Assembly: GCA_031290695.1 (NCBI GenBank)
Contig: JAITNB010000087.1
Location: 1-7,719, forward strand
Reading direction: 5' to 3'
Origin: Coriobacteriales bacterium
GTDB taxonomy: Bacteria; Actinomycetota; Coriobacteriia; Coriobacteriales; UBA8131
Length of the DNA stretch: 7,719 bases
How positions within the stretch are numbered: position 1 is the stretch's first letter; each line of letters opens with the position of its first letter. Below are positions 1-5,809 of the stretch, piece by piece. The notes beneath the pieces were generated by a model. The model did not search any database. It was not told the origin of the DNA and saw only the letters and a program-made list of their open reading frames with translations. The position numbers and the translations under genes are program-made.

Positions 1-4
1 CTGC

Positions 5-1348
5 CTAACACCCAAAGAGCAACTCGCGCTCATCGGGGGGGAGGGCGGCGCGGGCCTGGTCACGCACGGCGTTGACGCCGATGAAGAACTGGCGCATGAG
101 GGCGACCATGAGGTAGCGGCCTTTGGGGGTGAGGGTTATCTCGGTCGCGGTGTCTGTCGCAAAGGCACCAATGGTTTTGAGGAAGGCGTACTCGGCGGGA
201 AGGCCCTGGGCGACGGTCACGCCAAAGTCGCTGTGCCATTGCTGTTTGTCGAGGCGCAGGCCAAAGAGCTGCATCATAAGGCGGTAGCGCATACGGTCGC
301 GCGTGGAGAACTCCGTCTTGCCCATGACGCTCATATGGCTCGCGTCGAGGTGCTGGCGGTATTCCCCCAGGCTAAAGGTATTGACGTAGAGGCCGCCGTC
401 TAAATACGAGAAGCCGCCCGAGCCGATTGCGGGGTACTCCTCGTAGTCGATAATGTACTCGTCGATTATCGCGGGAGAAGTACTGCCAGCAGCAGGCTTG
501 GGCTTGTCCGCAAGGGTACTTGTGAGGGCATTGAAGGTCCAGGCGCTGCCGTGTGCGAAGGCGGGGTGAGGGCCGCCGGTGAGGGCCTCGCTGATAATCT
601 CGTAGAAGCGGGCCTCGCGGTGATAGTCGACCTGGCCTACGGTGCGGGCGAGGGAGCGCTCGACAACCGGGGAGGCCATGAGGGGGTAGAACGTGGTTTG
701 GCTGGCGCCGCTTTCGAGGACGAAGGCGAGGTCGTTGATGAGCAGGTCCTCGGTCTGACTGGGAAAGTTGAAGATCATGTCAACATTGAGGTTGTTAACG
801 CGGCCGCGGGCGGCAAGCAAGCGCTCGAGGACCTGCAGCGCCGAGCCGTATTTGTCGTAGCGGTCCATCTGCTTGAGAAGGTCGTTGTCGAAGCTCTGCA
901 CACCCACGCTCAGGCGCTGCACTCGGCCGTCGAGGGCATCGAGGTACGCGGGGGTGAGATGGTTGGGGTTGGTCTCGGTCGAAACGTCGTGCAGGGAGAA
1001 CAGCGCGCGCGCGAGGTCGATGGTGGCACAGAGCTCGTCGATGAGCACAGTAGGCGTGCCGCCGCCGATGTAAAGCGAGGTGAAGTCGTAGCCGAGGTCC
1101 TTGAGCATACGCATCTCACGGCGCAAGCTGTTGAAGTAGGAGCGCGCTCGTTGCTCGGTGAAGGGGAAGCGGTTAAACGAGCAGTACGGACACAGCCGCT
1201 CGCAAAACGGCACATGGGCATAAAGCATATACTCCCGCCCCTGCTGCGGCGCGGGCAGGTGCGTCTGGCTGGCATCTATGGGCCTGATGTTGAGGTAGCG
1301 CCGGTTGAGCGCGCGGGTGACGGTGGATAAGATGCGCTCACTGAGCAC
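5..1348 (-). CDS. Radical SAM protein, coproporphyrinogen III oxidase (HemN/HemW-like) family
   Basis: Cytosolic [4Fe-4S] radical SAM enzyme of the coproporphyrinogen III oxidase family, 447 residues from the start chosen here. Seen: the SAM-cluster motif HVPFCERLCPYCSF with cysteines at about 49, 53 and 56, GGGTPT at 95-100, the conserved ETNPN near 125, SVGVQSFD at 147-154, and a HemN-C-like region from about 345 to the end. The fourth cysteine that follows the triad in true HemN (CxxxCxxCxC) is absent (CSF here), so it resembles the HemW/ChuW/HutW branch more than the dehydrogenase. Actual substrate (heme chaperoning, heme degradation, or other) cannot be told. The frame is open back to a GTG at 1361-1363. 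I prefer the GTG at 1346-1348 because AGAGGA lies 6 nt before it, while the upstream GTG has no Shine-Dalgarno. A short Pro/Ala/Ser insert (about residues 280-293) interrupts the C-terminal half. Divergent from the HAD gene. Family sure, function unsure. Confidence 0.88.
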   Translation of the reverse strand: MLSERILSTVTRALNRRYLNIRPIDASQTHLPAPQQGREYMLYAHVPFCERLCPYCSFNRFPFTEQRARSYFNSLRREMRMLKDLGYDFTSLYIGGGTPTVLIDELCATIDLARALFSLHDVSTETNPNHLTPAYLDALDGRVQRLSVGVQSFDNDLLKQMDRYDKYGSALQVLERLLAARGRVNNLNVDMIFNFPSQTEDLLINDLAFVLESGASQTTFYPLMASPVVERSLARTVGQVDYHREARFYEIISEALTGGPHPAFAHGSAWTFNALTSTLADKPKPAAGSTSPAIIDEYIIDYEEYPAIGSGGFSYLDGGLYVNTFSLGEYRQHLDASHMSVMGKTEFSTRDRMRYRLMMQLFGLRLDKQQWHSDFGVTVAQGLPAEYAFLKTIGAFATDTATEITLTPKGRYLMVALMRQFFIGVNAVRDQARAALPPDERELLFGC

Positions 1349-1392
1349 GGCGGTTCCTCTCACAGTACGGGGCTATGCATGGCAAAGAAGCT

Positions 1393-1398
1393 TATAAT
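1393..1398. promoter_or_regulatory. Candidate -10 box(es) in the divergent intergenic region
   Basis: A perfect TATAAT reads on the plus strand towards the HAD gene, but no good -35 is visible 16-18 bp upstream. On the minus strand the same bases, shifted by one, read TATTAT, with a weak TTGTTC 16 bp before it, oriented towards the radical SAM gene. It may serve either gene or both. If used rightward, the HAD mRNA would have a leader of about 110 nt. Confidence 0.45.
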
Positions 1399-1410
1399 AC
1401 CACTATGTTC

Positions 1411-1424
1411 CTCTTGAACAAGAG
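1411..1424. promoter_or_regulatory. Perfect 14-bp palindrome, candidate operator
   Basis: CTCTTGAACAAGAG is a perfect inverted repeat (6-bp arms, 2-bp centre) in the gap between the divergent radical SAM and HAD genes. It overlaps the weak minus-strand -35 and lies just downstream of the plus-strand TATAAT, a position where a bound dimeric repressor could act on both genes. No regulator gene is present in the window, so this is an inference from position and symmetry. Confidence 0.4.
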
Positions 1425-1431
1425 AACGCGG

Positions 1432-1489
1432 CAGAGCACAGGAAAACCACAAAGGGACACAAGGACGGACCGCTCCTTTGTGTGCTCTG
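1432..1489 (+). promoter_or_regulatory. Bulged stem-loop in the 5' leader of the HAD gene
   Basis: CAGAGCACA (1432-1440) pairs perfectly with TGTGCTCTG (1481-1489), and CAAAGG (1450-1455) pairs with CCTTTG (1475-1480), leaving a 9-nt bulge at 1441-1449 and an apical loop of 19 nt. It ends 11 nt before the HAD Shine-Dalgarno (AAGGA, 1501-1505). No U-tract follows, so it is not a standard terminator. It could be an mRNA leader structure. No known riboswitch class was recognised. Confidence 0.4.
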
Positions 1490-1514
1490 GCACATGATGA
1501 AAGGATGAGCAACG

Positions 1515-2591
1515 ATGGCCATAGCACAAAACGAAACCACCCCCCCTCGTGTCCCCCTGTCCCCGCTGCCCCTAACGGCCCCTGAGGCTGCAACGGTGTT
1601 GGCGCAGGTCACGCACGTGTACAGCGACCTCGACGGAACGCTGTTTGCGCCAGGCGGCCGGTTGCTCGCCAATGACGCAGGGGCACCCTCCCTCGCAACG
1701 GCGGCGGCGCTCGTCGCACTCAAACAGGCGGGTGTCGAGGTGGTCATCGTCACCGGACGCAACCGCATACAGGGCAACGAGATACTGCGCATCCTCGACC
1801 TGCATACCTTTATTGGCGAGTTGGGATGCGTGATACAGGAGGGCTTTGGTGCCCACGCCCAGGCACGCTACGAGTTGGGCGACTGGGCTAGCGCGGTGTT
1901 GGCAGACGGCATGGCCCCCGGCAAGCTGCCCGCAGGCCGCACTCCGTATGAGGTAATTGCGGATAACGGCGTGGTGGACCGCCTCGTAGCGGCCTTCCCG
2001 GGCAAGCTTGAATACCACGACCCCTATGCCGACGACCGCGAAGTGACCCAGATGCTGCGGGGTTATGTTGATGCCGCTGCGGTTGCCCGCATGCTGGCGC
2101 AAGAAGAGCTGCCCCTGCAACTGCTCGACAACGGCATCATCCACCCCGTGAGGCACAACCTCGTAGACTGCCCCCAGATACACGTGTACCACCTCATGCC
2201 AAGCGGCACCGGCAAAGCCCCGGCCGTCGCAGCAAACATGGCACAGCGCGGCCTCCGCCCCGCCCAAACCGTGGCCATAGGCGATGCCATAGGCGACCTG
2301 GCGATGGGTGCCCACACAGGAAGCCTCGTTGTTGTGCGCAACGCCCTTAAGAGCGATGTTGTGGCTGCCGCCCTCACGGCACGCTCGGGCTTGCTCGCAG
2401 GAGAATGCCCTGATGCTGCCGTGGCTGCCAAGACCGCCGTGGCTGCCAAGACTGCCGTAGCTGCCAAGACTGCCGTAGCTGCTCCCATCTTCGTCACGAA
2501 TGGCAACACGGCCGATGGGTGGGTGGAGTTTGCCCAGGCGTTATTGGCGGCAAAAGGCCTTGCGTTTGAGGGAGACGGCACTCATGGGTGA
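1515..2591 (+). CDS. HAD-superfamily phosphatase (Cof/HAD-IIB type) with C-terminal repeat tract
   Basis: Probable Mg2+-dependent cytosolic phosphatase, 358 residues, against roughly 260-290 usual for this family. Seen: motif I SDLDGT with nucleophile D38 and acid/base D40, motif II VIVTGRN with T80, a C2-type cap region between about 85 and 225, motif III lysine in SGTGKAP (K234), and motif IV GDAIGD with D257 and D261. All catalytic residues are present, so it looks active. The natural sugar- or nucleotide-phosphate substrate is unknown. ATG start at 1515 is supported by AAGGA at 1501-1505, 9 nt upstream. The extra length is partly a C-terminal extension (from about residue 290) holding three AVAAKT repeats, followed by a non-repetitive tail of about 40 residues. 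The stop overlaps the ZIP transporter start by 8 bp, so the two are probably co-transcribed and coupled. Superfamily assignment is firm, subfamily tentative. Confidence 0.9.
   Translation: MAIAQNETTPPRVPLSPLPLTAPEAATVLAQVTHVYSDLDGTLFAPGGRLLANDAGAPSLATAAALVALKQAGVEVVIVTGRNRIQGNEILRILDLHTFIGELGCVIQEGFGAHAQARYELGDWASAVLADGMAPGKLPAGRTPYEVIADNGVVDRLVAAFPGKLEYHDPYADDREVTQMLRGYVDAAAVARMLAQEELPLQLLDNGIIHPVRHNLVDCPQIHVYHLMPSGTGKAPAVAANMAQRGLRPAQTVAIGDAIGDLAMGAHTGSLVVVRNALKSDVVAAALTARSGLLAGECPDAAVAAKTAVAAKTAVAAKTAVAAPIFVTNGNTADGWVEFAQALLAAKGLAFEGDGTHG
2418..2489 (+). repeat. 18-bp tandem repeat inside the HAD gene
   Basis: Three full units of GCCGTGGCTGCCAAGACC (2418-2435, 2436-2453, 2454-2471; the last base and the sixth vary) plus a partial fourth unit to about 2483. 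The repeat is in frame and encodes (AVAAKT)x3 at residues 302-319. The near identity of units at DNA level, including synonymous positions, points to recent slippage expansion. Confidence 0.9.
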
Positions 2592-3471
2592 CGGGATGTA
2601 TATACTGGGCGGGCTGGGGTTCATCTTCGTGATGACCTGCCTGGGCGGTGGCGTGGTGGTGTTCTTCAAGAAGCCAGGCGGGGGTTTGGTGCAGCGCGTC
2701 TTTTTGGGGTTTGCGGCGGGCGTGATGGTCGCGGCGTCGATTTGGAGCCTGCTCATCCCGTCCATTGAGCAGAGCGAGGCTGCGGGGCAAGCTGGGTGGG
2801 TTCCCGCTGCGCTGGGCCTTGTGCTGGGGGTGGGCTTCCTGCTGCTGCTCGACCGAGTCATCCCGCACTTTCACCCCGAGACCAACACCTTCGAGGGCAT
2901 GGGCATGGGTTCGCGGGGGGCGGGGGCGGGCGTTGGCGGGGGCAGGGAGGCGAGCGCTGCTGGGAGTGCCGCAGACGGGGGCAGGGGGGCAGGTGCTGTC
3001 GCAAGGACTAAGCGCAGCACGCTGTTGGTGCTCGCGGTAACGCTGCACAACATCCCCGAGGGCATGGCGGTGGGGCTGTCGTTTGCGCTCGCCGTGCAGC
3101 ACCCCGAGAACCCTGCGCTGCTCGGTGCCGCATTGGCGCTGGCACTGGGCATTGGCATCCAGAACTTCCCCGAGGGCGCCGCCATCTCGCTGCCGCTGCG
3201 CGAGGAGGGTGTGAGCCGCGGCAAAGCCTTCCTCATGGCCTGCGGCTCGGGTGCCGTGGAGCCGGTCTGTGGCCTCGTCACCGTGGCGCTCGCCGTCTTT
3301 CTCGCGCCCTACATGCCCTGGCTGTTGGCGTTTGCGGCCGGCGCGATGCTCTACGTCGTGGTCGAGGAGCTCATCCCCGAGGCACACCTGGGCGAACACG
3401 CCAGTATAGGCACCCTGGGCTTCATGGTAGGCTTCCTCATCATGATGGTCCTGGACGTGGCCCTGGGATAG
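2584..3471 (+). CDS. ZIP-family divalent metal transporter (GufA-like)
   Basis: Inner-membrane permease of the ZIP family, which brings Zn2+ and sometimes Fe2+ or Mn2+ into the cytoplasm. About eight hydrophobic segments are visible over 295 residues (roughly 7-26, 37-60, 73-90, 147-170, 178-203, 215-238, 243-262, 275-293). The metal-site motifs are clear: HNIPEG at 155-160 in TM4 and QNFPEG at 193-198 in TM5. The Gln in place of the second His is typical of the GufA branch. A histidine-bearing HFHPE at 95-99 opens the large loop between TM3 and TM4, which then runs into a Gly/Ala-rich tract. The frame is open back to 2500, but ATG 2584 is chosen: GGAG at 2571-2574 sits 9 nt before it, the protein then starts directly with TM1, and the overlap with the HAD stop is a classic coupled junction. 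An ATG at 2596 is a possible alternative. Family firm, metal specificity not readable. Confidence 0.93.
   Translation: MGDGMYILGGLGFIFVMTCLGGGVVVFFKKPGGGLVQRVFLGFAAGVMVAASIWSLLIPSIEQSEAAGQAGWVPAALGLVLGVGFLLLLDRVIPHFHPETNTFEGMGMGSRGAGAGVGGGREASAAGSAADGGRGAGAVARTKRSTLLVLAVTLHNIPEGMAVGLSFALAVQHPENPALLGAALALALGIGIQNFPEGAAISLPLREEGVSRGKAFLMACGSGAVEPVCGLVTVALAVFLAPYMPWLLAFAAGAMLYVVVEELIPEAHLGEHASIGTLGFMVGFLIMMVLDVALG
2905..3006 (+). repeat. Low-complexity Gly/Ala/Arg insert in the ZIP TM3-TM4 loop
   Basis: Residues about 108-141 of the transporter are almost only Gly, Ala, Ser and Arg, encoded by a G-run-rich stretch. It replaces the usual His-rich variable loop of ZIP proteins after HFHPE. Not a clean tandem repeat. 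Probably an unstructured linker. Confidence 0.7.
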
Positions 3472-3474
3472 GCG

Positions 3475-3520
3475 GCGGACAAGGGCGGGCTGCAACGGGG
3501 GGCGGCTCGCCCTTATCCGC
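3475..3520. terminator. Hairpin between convergent ZIP and rubredoxin genes
   Basis: Arms 3475-3490 and 3505-3520 pair over 16 positions (GCGGACAAGGGCGGGC with GCTCGCCCTTATCCGC; one C-A mismatch and one G-T wobble) around a 14-nt loop. It starts 3 nt after the ZIP stop and ends 6 nt before the rubredoxin stop, the expected place of a bidirectional terminator. No U-tract follows on either strand, which is common in high-GC actinobacterial terminators. Confidence 0.7.
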
Positions 3521-3526
3521 AGGTTC

Positions 3527-3685
3527 TTAGGCCTGGGGCTCAAAGAACTCTTTGCCTACGCCGCAGTGGGGACAGGTCCAGTCTTCAGGCAGGTCTTCCC
3601 AGGCGGTGCCGGGGGCGATGCCTTGGTCGCAGTCGCCTTGCTCGGGGTCGTAAACGTAGCCGCAGATTGTGCAGGTGTACTTCAT
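3527..3685 (-). CDS. Rubredoxin
   Basis: Small cytosolic one-electron carrier with a single Fe(S-Cys)4 site, 52 residues, normal length for the family. Reading the minus strand gives [16 protein letters not shown] at the start and ends GKEFFEPQA. The four iron ligands are C5 and C8 (CTICGY) and C38 and C41 (CPHCG), with the conserved VYDP at 11-14, W29, and DWTCP at 35-39. The ATG at 3683-3685 is preceded by GAAAGGAG, about 5 nt before the codon, one of the strongest ribosome binding sites in the window. Rubredoxins of anaerobes usually feed electrons to peroxide, superoxide or oxygen reductases (rubrerythrin, desulfoferrodoxin, flavodiiron protein), none of which is in view. It is a separate small gene, convergent with the ZIP gene and downstream of CapA on the same strand, 168 bp away. 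Confidence 0.97.
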   Translation of the reverse strand: MKYTCTICGYVYDPEQGDCDQGIAPGTAWEDLPEDWTCPHCGVGKEFFEPQA

Positions 3686-3770
3686 GGTGGCTCCTTTCGT
3701 TTGAGCTGCTTGCTCATAACACGTTTGCTTTCAATGCCTTGGTTGTCGCGCTCGCAAGCCCGTTGCTTCT

Positions 3771-3793
3771 CCAACAGCAGGCTGGGCTGTTGG
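3771..3793. terminator. Perfect 8-bp inverted repeat downstream of capA-like gene
   Basis: CCAACAGC (3771-3778) and GCTGTTGG (3786-3793) with a 7-nt loop, in the gap between the CapA-like stop and the rubredoxin start. It may end the CapA transcript, yet on that strand no T-run follows. The better T-rich tail (GTCTTTTG) is on the plus strand, where no gene precedes it. Could also be a processing or mRNA-stability element. Confidence 0.4.
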
Positions 3794-3853
3794 GTCTTTT
3801 GTGGGCGTTGACCGTTGGGTATATGCTACCGCTGTTGGCGTGGCGCGTCGAGG

Positions 3854-5425
3854 TTAATCGATAGGAAAATCGGTGCCGATAATGCGACGGGTCTCATCGT
3901 AGAACCAGGCTATTGGGTCTTTAAGGCCGCCGAGGAACAGATGCGTGGCGGCGAGCTCTGGGGTATAGTCCTTGAGCGCGTAGACGGTATGCACGGTTGG
4001 GGTGCTGTGGTTTATGAGGGGGGTCCAGGTTACGTTCTCGATGCGGATGGTGCTGCTGCGTATGCCGAGAATGCCCGTGCCCGTGGCAACTGCGCCTGTA
4101 GCACTCGCGCTCGTGGCCCCCGCGCCCGTGGCATTCGCTGCGCCCGTGGCATTCGCTGCGCCCGTGGCCCCCGCGCCCGCCGCACCGCCCGCCGCGACCG
4201 CACTGCCCGCCGCGCCCGCCGCACCGCTCGCCGTACCCACCCGCACAAAATCACAGGTGAGCATGCCTTCGAGCTCGTTTGACGGTCCTGGCGTCTCGTG
4301 GTTGCTCACAAAGTTGCCTAGCGAATAGGCCACAAGCGTCTGGTTGCCTCGTTTGCCAGTAAGCCAGTGAAGCTCCCCGATAACGTGCGGGTGCGAGCCG
4401 ATGACCAGGTCGACCCCCAAGTCGGCGAGAAACTGGGCGTAGTGGAGCTGGCTCTCGTCGGGGGTGGTTTGGTTCTCGGTCCCCCAGTGCATCGCGACAA
4501 TCACCACGTCGGCCCTGAGCCGCGCACGCGCAACATCAACCGCTATGTGGTACTCGTGGATGTAGTTGACGGCATACGAGGGTATCTCGCCTTCCTCATA
4601 CGCGTTGACGCCATAGGTATAGTCAAGCAGGGCAAACCGTATGCCGTTGCACTCGGTAATGGCCAGCCGCACGGCATCCTGCACATCAACCGCAGTGCCA
4701 GCGAACACGACCCCTTGGGCCTTCCACGTTTCTATTGAGTGGATAAGGGCGTCCTGCCCCCAGTCATAGGAGTGGTTGGTTGCCGAGGCAACGAGGTCAA
4801 ACCCTGCCTCAACCACTGCGGGAGCTACTGCCTTAGGAGCATTGAACGACGGATAACCGCGCGGGCCGATGTCGTCGCCGCCCAGATGGGTCTCCGCGCT
4901 GATAAAGGCGAGGTCTGCCGCCCGCACATAAGGAGCAACCGGCGCGTAGACGGGTGTGAAGTTGTAGGTGCTGTCGCCGAGGTCACCTGCCTGTGCGTCG
5001 GCGTACTCCGAGATGCCAATGTCGATGAGGTTGTCCCCCACCGCGAGAAACGATACGCGGGCCTCGTCTGCAAGACCGGGTGCTCCCTGCAAGTTGTCGC
5101 CCGCGGGGTCGCCCGCGTTGCCACCTGCGTTGTCACCCGCAGGGTCGCCCGCGTTGCTGCCCGCGTTGCCACCCGCGTTGCCACCCGTTGTCGCTCCTTC
5201 TCCCTCCGCCCCTCCACTTTGCCAGGAGTTGCGCGGGGCAAGCAGCCCAGCACGTATAAGGGATTCGTCAAGCTCTAACCGCAAGGGCCCCAACAACAAT
5301 GCTCCCGCGCCAACCAACACAACAAAGGCACAGGCCACCAGGATCGCCCTGTTACGCACAAGGTGCCCACCTGCCTGGTGCCGTTGCTGCCGATACTCCA
5401 CCTGTTGATGTTGCAGCTCATCCAT
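3854..5425 (-). CDS. CapA / PGA_cap-family protein, membrane-anchored
   Basis: CapA (poly-gamma-glutamate synthesis PGA_cap) family protein with a calcineurin-like metallophosphatase fold, 523 residues. Order: a short Gln/His/Arg-rich N-terminus, one membrane segment (about 27-47, AILVACAFVVLVGAGALLL) that anchors the rest outside, a Gly/Asn/Asp/Ala-rich linker (about 80-113), then the PGA_cap domain from about 124. Metal-site motifs are complete: AVGDNLI (128-134), ETH (178-180), ATNHSYDWG (215-223), MHWGTE (312-317), GSHPHV (343-348) and YSLGNFVSN (367-375). A second Ala/Gly/Thr-rich tract (about 398-452) splits the last strands of the domain from the tail. No capB/capC genes are nearby, so a role in polyglutamate capsule is not supported. 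Many lone CapA-like proteins are uncharacterised surface hydrolases. ATG 5425 lacks a clear Shine-Dalgarno. GTG at codon 23, after AGGTGG, is an alternative that would keep the membrane segment. Confidence 0.9.
   Translation of the reverse strand: MDELQHQQVEYRQQRHQAGGHLVRNRAILVACAFVVLVGAGALLLGPLRLELDESLIRAGLLAPRNSWQSGGAEGEGATTGGNAGGNAGSNAGDPAGDNAGGNAGDPAGDNLQGAPGLADEARVSFLAVGDNLIDIGISEYADAQAGDLGDSTYNFTPVYAPVAPYVRAADLAFISAETHLGGDDIGPRGYPSFNAPKAVAPAVVEAGFDLVASATNHSYDWGQDALIHSIETWKAQGVVFAGTAVDVQDAVRLAITECNGIRFALLDYTYGVNAYEEGEIPSYAVNYIHEYHIAVDVARARLRADVVIVAMHWGTENQTTPDESQLHYAQFLADLGVDLVIGSHPHVIGELHWLTGKRGNQTLVAYSLGNFVSNHETPGPSNELEGMLTCDFVRVGTASGAAGAAGSAVAAGGAAGAGATGAANATGAANATGAGATSASATGAVATGTGILGIRSSTIRIENVTWTPLINHSTPTVHTVYALKDYTPELAATHLFLGGLKDPIAWFYDETRRIIGTDFPID
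4070..4234 (-). repeat. Ala/Gly/Thr-rich repeat tract within the CapA-like gene (C-terminal)
   Basis: Encodes about residues 398-452, almost only Ala, Gly, Thr, Asn and Ser. It contains two identical 18-bp units (GTGGCATTCGCTGCGCCC on the plus strand, 4128-4145 and 4146-4163), encoding a GAANAT-type unit, and looser copies on both sides. The tract breaks the PGA_cap domain between CDFVRV and RIENVTW, and makes long overlapping shadow frames on both strands. Confidence 0.85.
5087..5182 (-). repeat. 12-bp repeat tract within the CapA-like gene (linker)
   Basis: About eight degenerate 12-bp units encoding alternating GNAG/SNAG and DPAG/DNAG tetrapeptides, residues about 82-113. They form the linker between the membrane anchor and the PGA_cap domain. 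Likely a flexible stalk across or into the cell wall; length probably varies among strains through slippage. Confidence 0.85.
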
Positions 5426-5471
5426 AATGCCATAACTTTAGCACACGCATAAAACAGATAACAGCAAGTTA

Positions 5472-5486
5472 ATAAATCTCGCTACG
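5472..5486 (+). repeat. Left copy of island-flanking direct repeat
   Basis: ATAAATCTCGCTACG. Matches 14 of 15 bases of the copy at 7027-7041, same orientation. It lies 2 bp beyond the stop codon of the Fic remnant and 46 bp upstream of the CapA-like start. Confidence 0.6.
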
Positions 5487-5488
5487 TA

Positions 5489-5608
5489 TCAAACCAAACG
5501 ATAGCTCGTGCTTTTGCCTCCCTTGGTATCCTGCATCAGAACATTCTTCTCAAGAAGACCCTTGATGTCGCGCAGCGCAGTGTCGTGGGGGGTCTTGGTC
5601 ATCTCTGC
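5489..5608 (-). pseudogene. Fic-family protein, C-terminal winged-helix remnant
   Basis: The minus strand reads AEMTKTPHDTALRDIKGLLE, then KNVLMQDTKGGKSTSYRLV and a TGA stop (5489-5491). The pattern (xTxxSxDTALRDI..LxEKgxL....GG(K/R)STSYxL) is that of the winged helix-turn-helix which ends many Fic proteins, notably those with an N-terminal DUF4172. Fic proteins transfer AMP or other groups to target proteins. Nothing of the catalytic HPFxxGNGR domain is left. The frame is cut by TAG at 5609-5611, exactly where family members usually have Tyr or Trp before Ala (YAKLTK). Reading through that stop continues ELLFWLKQDPFQNTGTQVK to about 5700, which might be the preceding Fic linker. An ATG at 5600-5602 could make a 37-residue peptide, but no Shine-Dalgarno is evident. 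Identity rests on motif memory; a winged helix from an AAA_4-type regulator is the alternative. Confidence 0.6.
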
Positions 5609-5617
5609 CTATTTGAC

Positions 5618-5670
5618 TTGAGTTCCTGTATTTTGAAACGGGTCTTGTTTCAACCAAAACAGGAGCTCAG
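5618..5670. repeat. 53-nt imperfect palindrome / strong stem-loop
   Basis: Outer arms 5618-5629 and 5659-5670 pair over 12 positions (two G-T wobbles), then after a small internal loop inner arms TTGAAAC (5633-5639) and GTTTCAA (5647-5653) pair perfectly around a 7-nt loop. It lies 7 bp from the nonsense codon of the Fic remnant and about 85 bp before the ATPase promoter. May be a terminator, a structured RNA, or the scar or end of a small element. Confidence 0.6.
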
Positions 5671-5753
5671 CGTGGATTAAGCGGTTTTGGCGTTGACCGT
5701 AGAATCATAACAAGCTTGGATAAAAAATTGCGAAATGAATAACTTTCACTTTT

Positions 5754-5782
5754 TTGATTTTTTTTAAATAGTGTAATACAAT
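5754..5782 (+). promoter_or_regulatory. Sigma-70-type promoter of the ATPase gene
   Basis: TTGATT (5754-5759), a spacer of exactly 17 bp, and TACAAT (5777-5782). Four to five of six bases match each consensus box, and the spacer is T-rich. Transcription would start near 5789, giving a leader of about 20 nt before the ATPase GTG at 5810. Confidence 0.65.
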
Positions 5783-5788
5783 TTACAC
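5771..5788. promoter_or_regulatory. Dyad GTGTAA-N6-TTACAC centred on the -10 box
   Basis: Perfect 6-bp arms GTGTAA (5771-5776) and TTACAC (5783-5788) flank the -10 hexamer TACAAT exactly. A dimeric DNA-binding protein on this site would block RNA polymerase, so it is a good candidate operator. The regulator is not identified. The lost Fic protein's winged helix is one speculative partner. Confidence 0.5.
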
Positions 5789-5809
5789 AATTAAGCGAAA
5801 GGATTATAA

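Noticed and set aside
551..1330. 259-codon plus-strand open frame
   Set aside because: It lies antisense to the radical SAM gene, whose product has clear conserved motifs; the antisense product has no recognisable domain and is a high-GC shadow.
1572..2315. 247-codon minus-strand open frame opposite the HAD gene
   Set aside because: Antisense shadow of a gene with full HAD catalytic motifs; its composition is that of mirrored codons.
2494..3543. 349-codon minus-strand open frame opposite the ZIP gene
   Set aside because: His/Gln/Arg-rich low-complexity translation without a domain, antisense to a well-supported ZIP transporter and running into the rubredoxin gene.
3667..3864. Plus-strand hydrophobic 65-residue frame resembling one or two membrane segments
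   Set aside because: Hydrophobic stretch is suggestive, but there is no ribosome binding site, it overlaps the starts and ends of two minus-strand genes, and contains the 3771-3793 inverted repeat. Could be a chance frame or an old remnant; not enough to call.
4070..4234. Possible CRISPR-like repetition
   Set aside because: Units are short (12-18 bp), contiguous without spacers, and in frame with the protein, so they are coding tandem repeats.
3815..4282. Arg-rich plus-strand frame with RARGPRARGIRCARG-type repeats
   Set aside because: It is the out-of-frame reading of the CapA Ala/Gly repeat tract; repeats produce open frames in all phases.
5693..5723. TTGACC followed by GGATAA as an additional promoter
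   Set aside because: Spacing is 19 bp and the -10 is poor; the TTGATT/TACAAT pair further on is much better.
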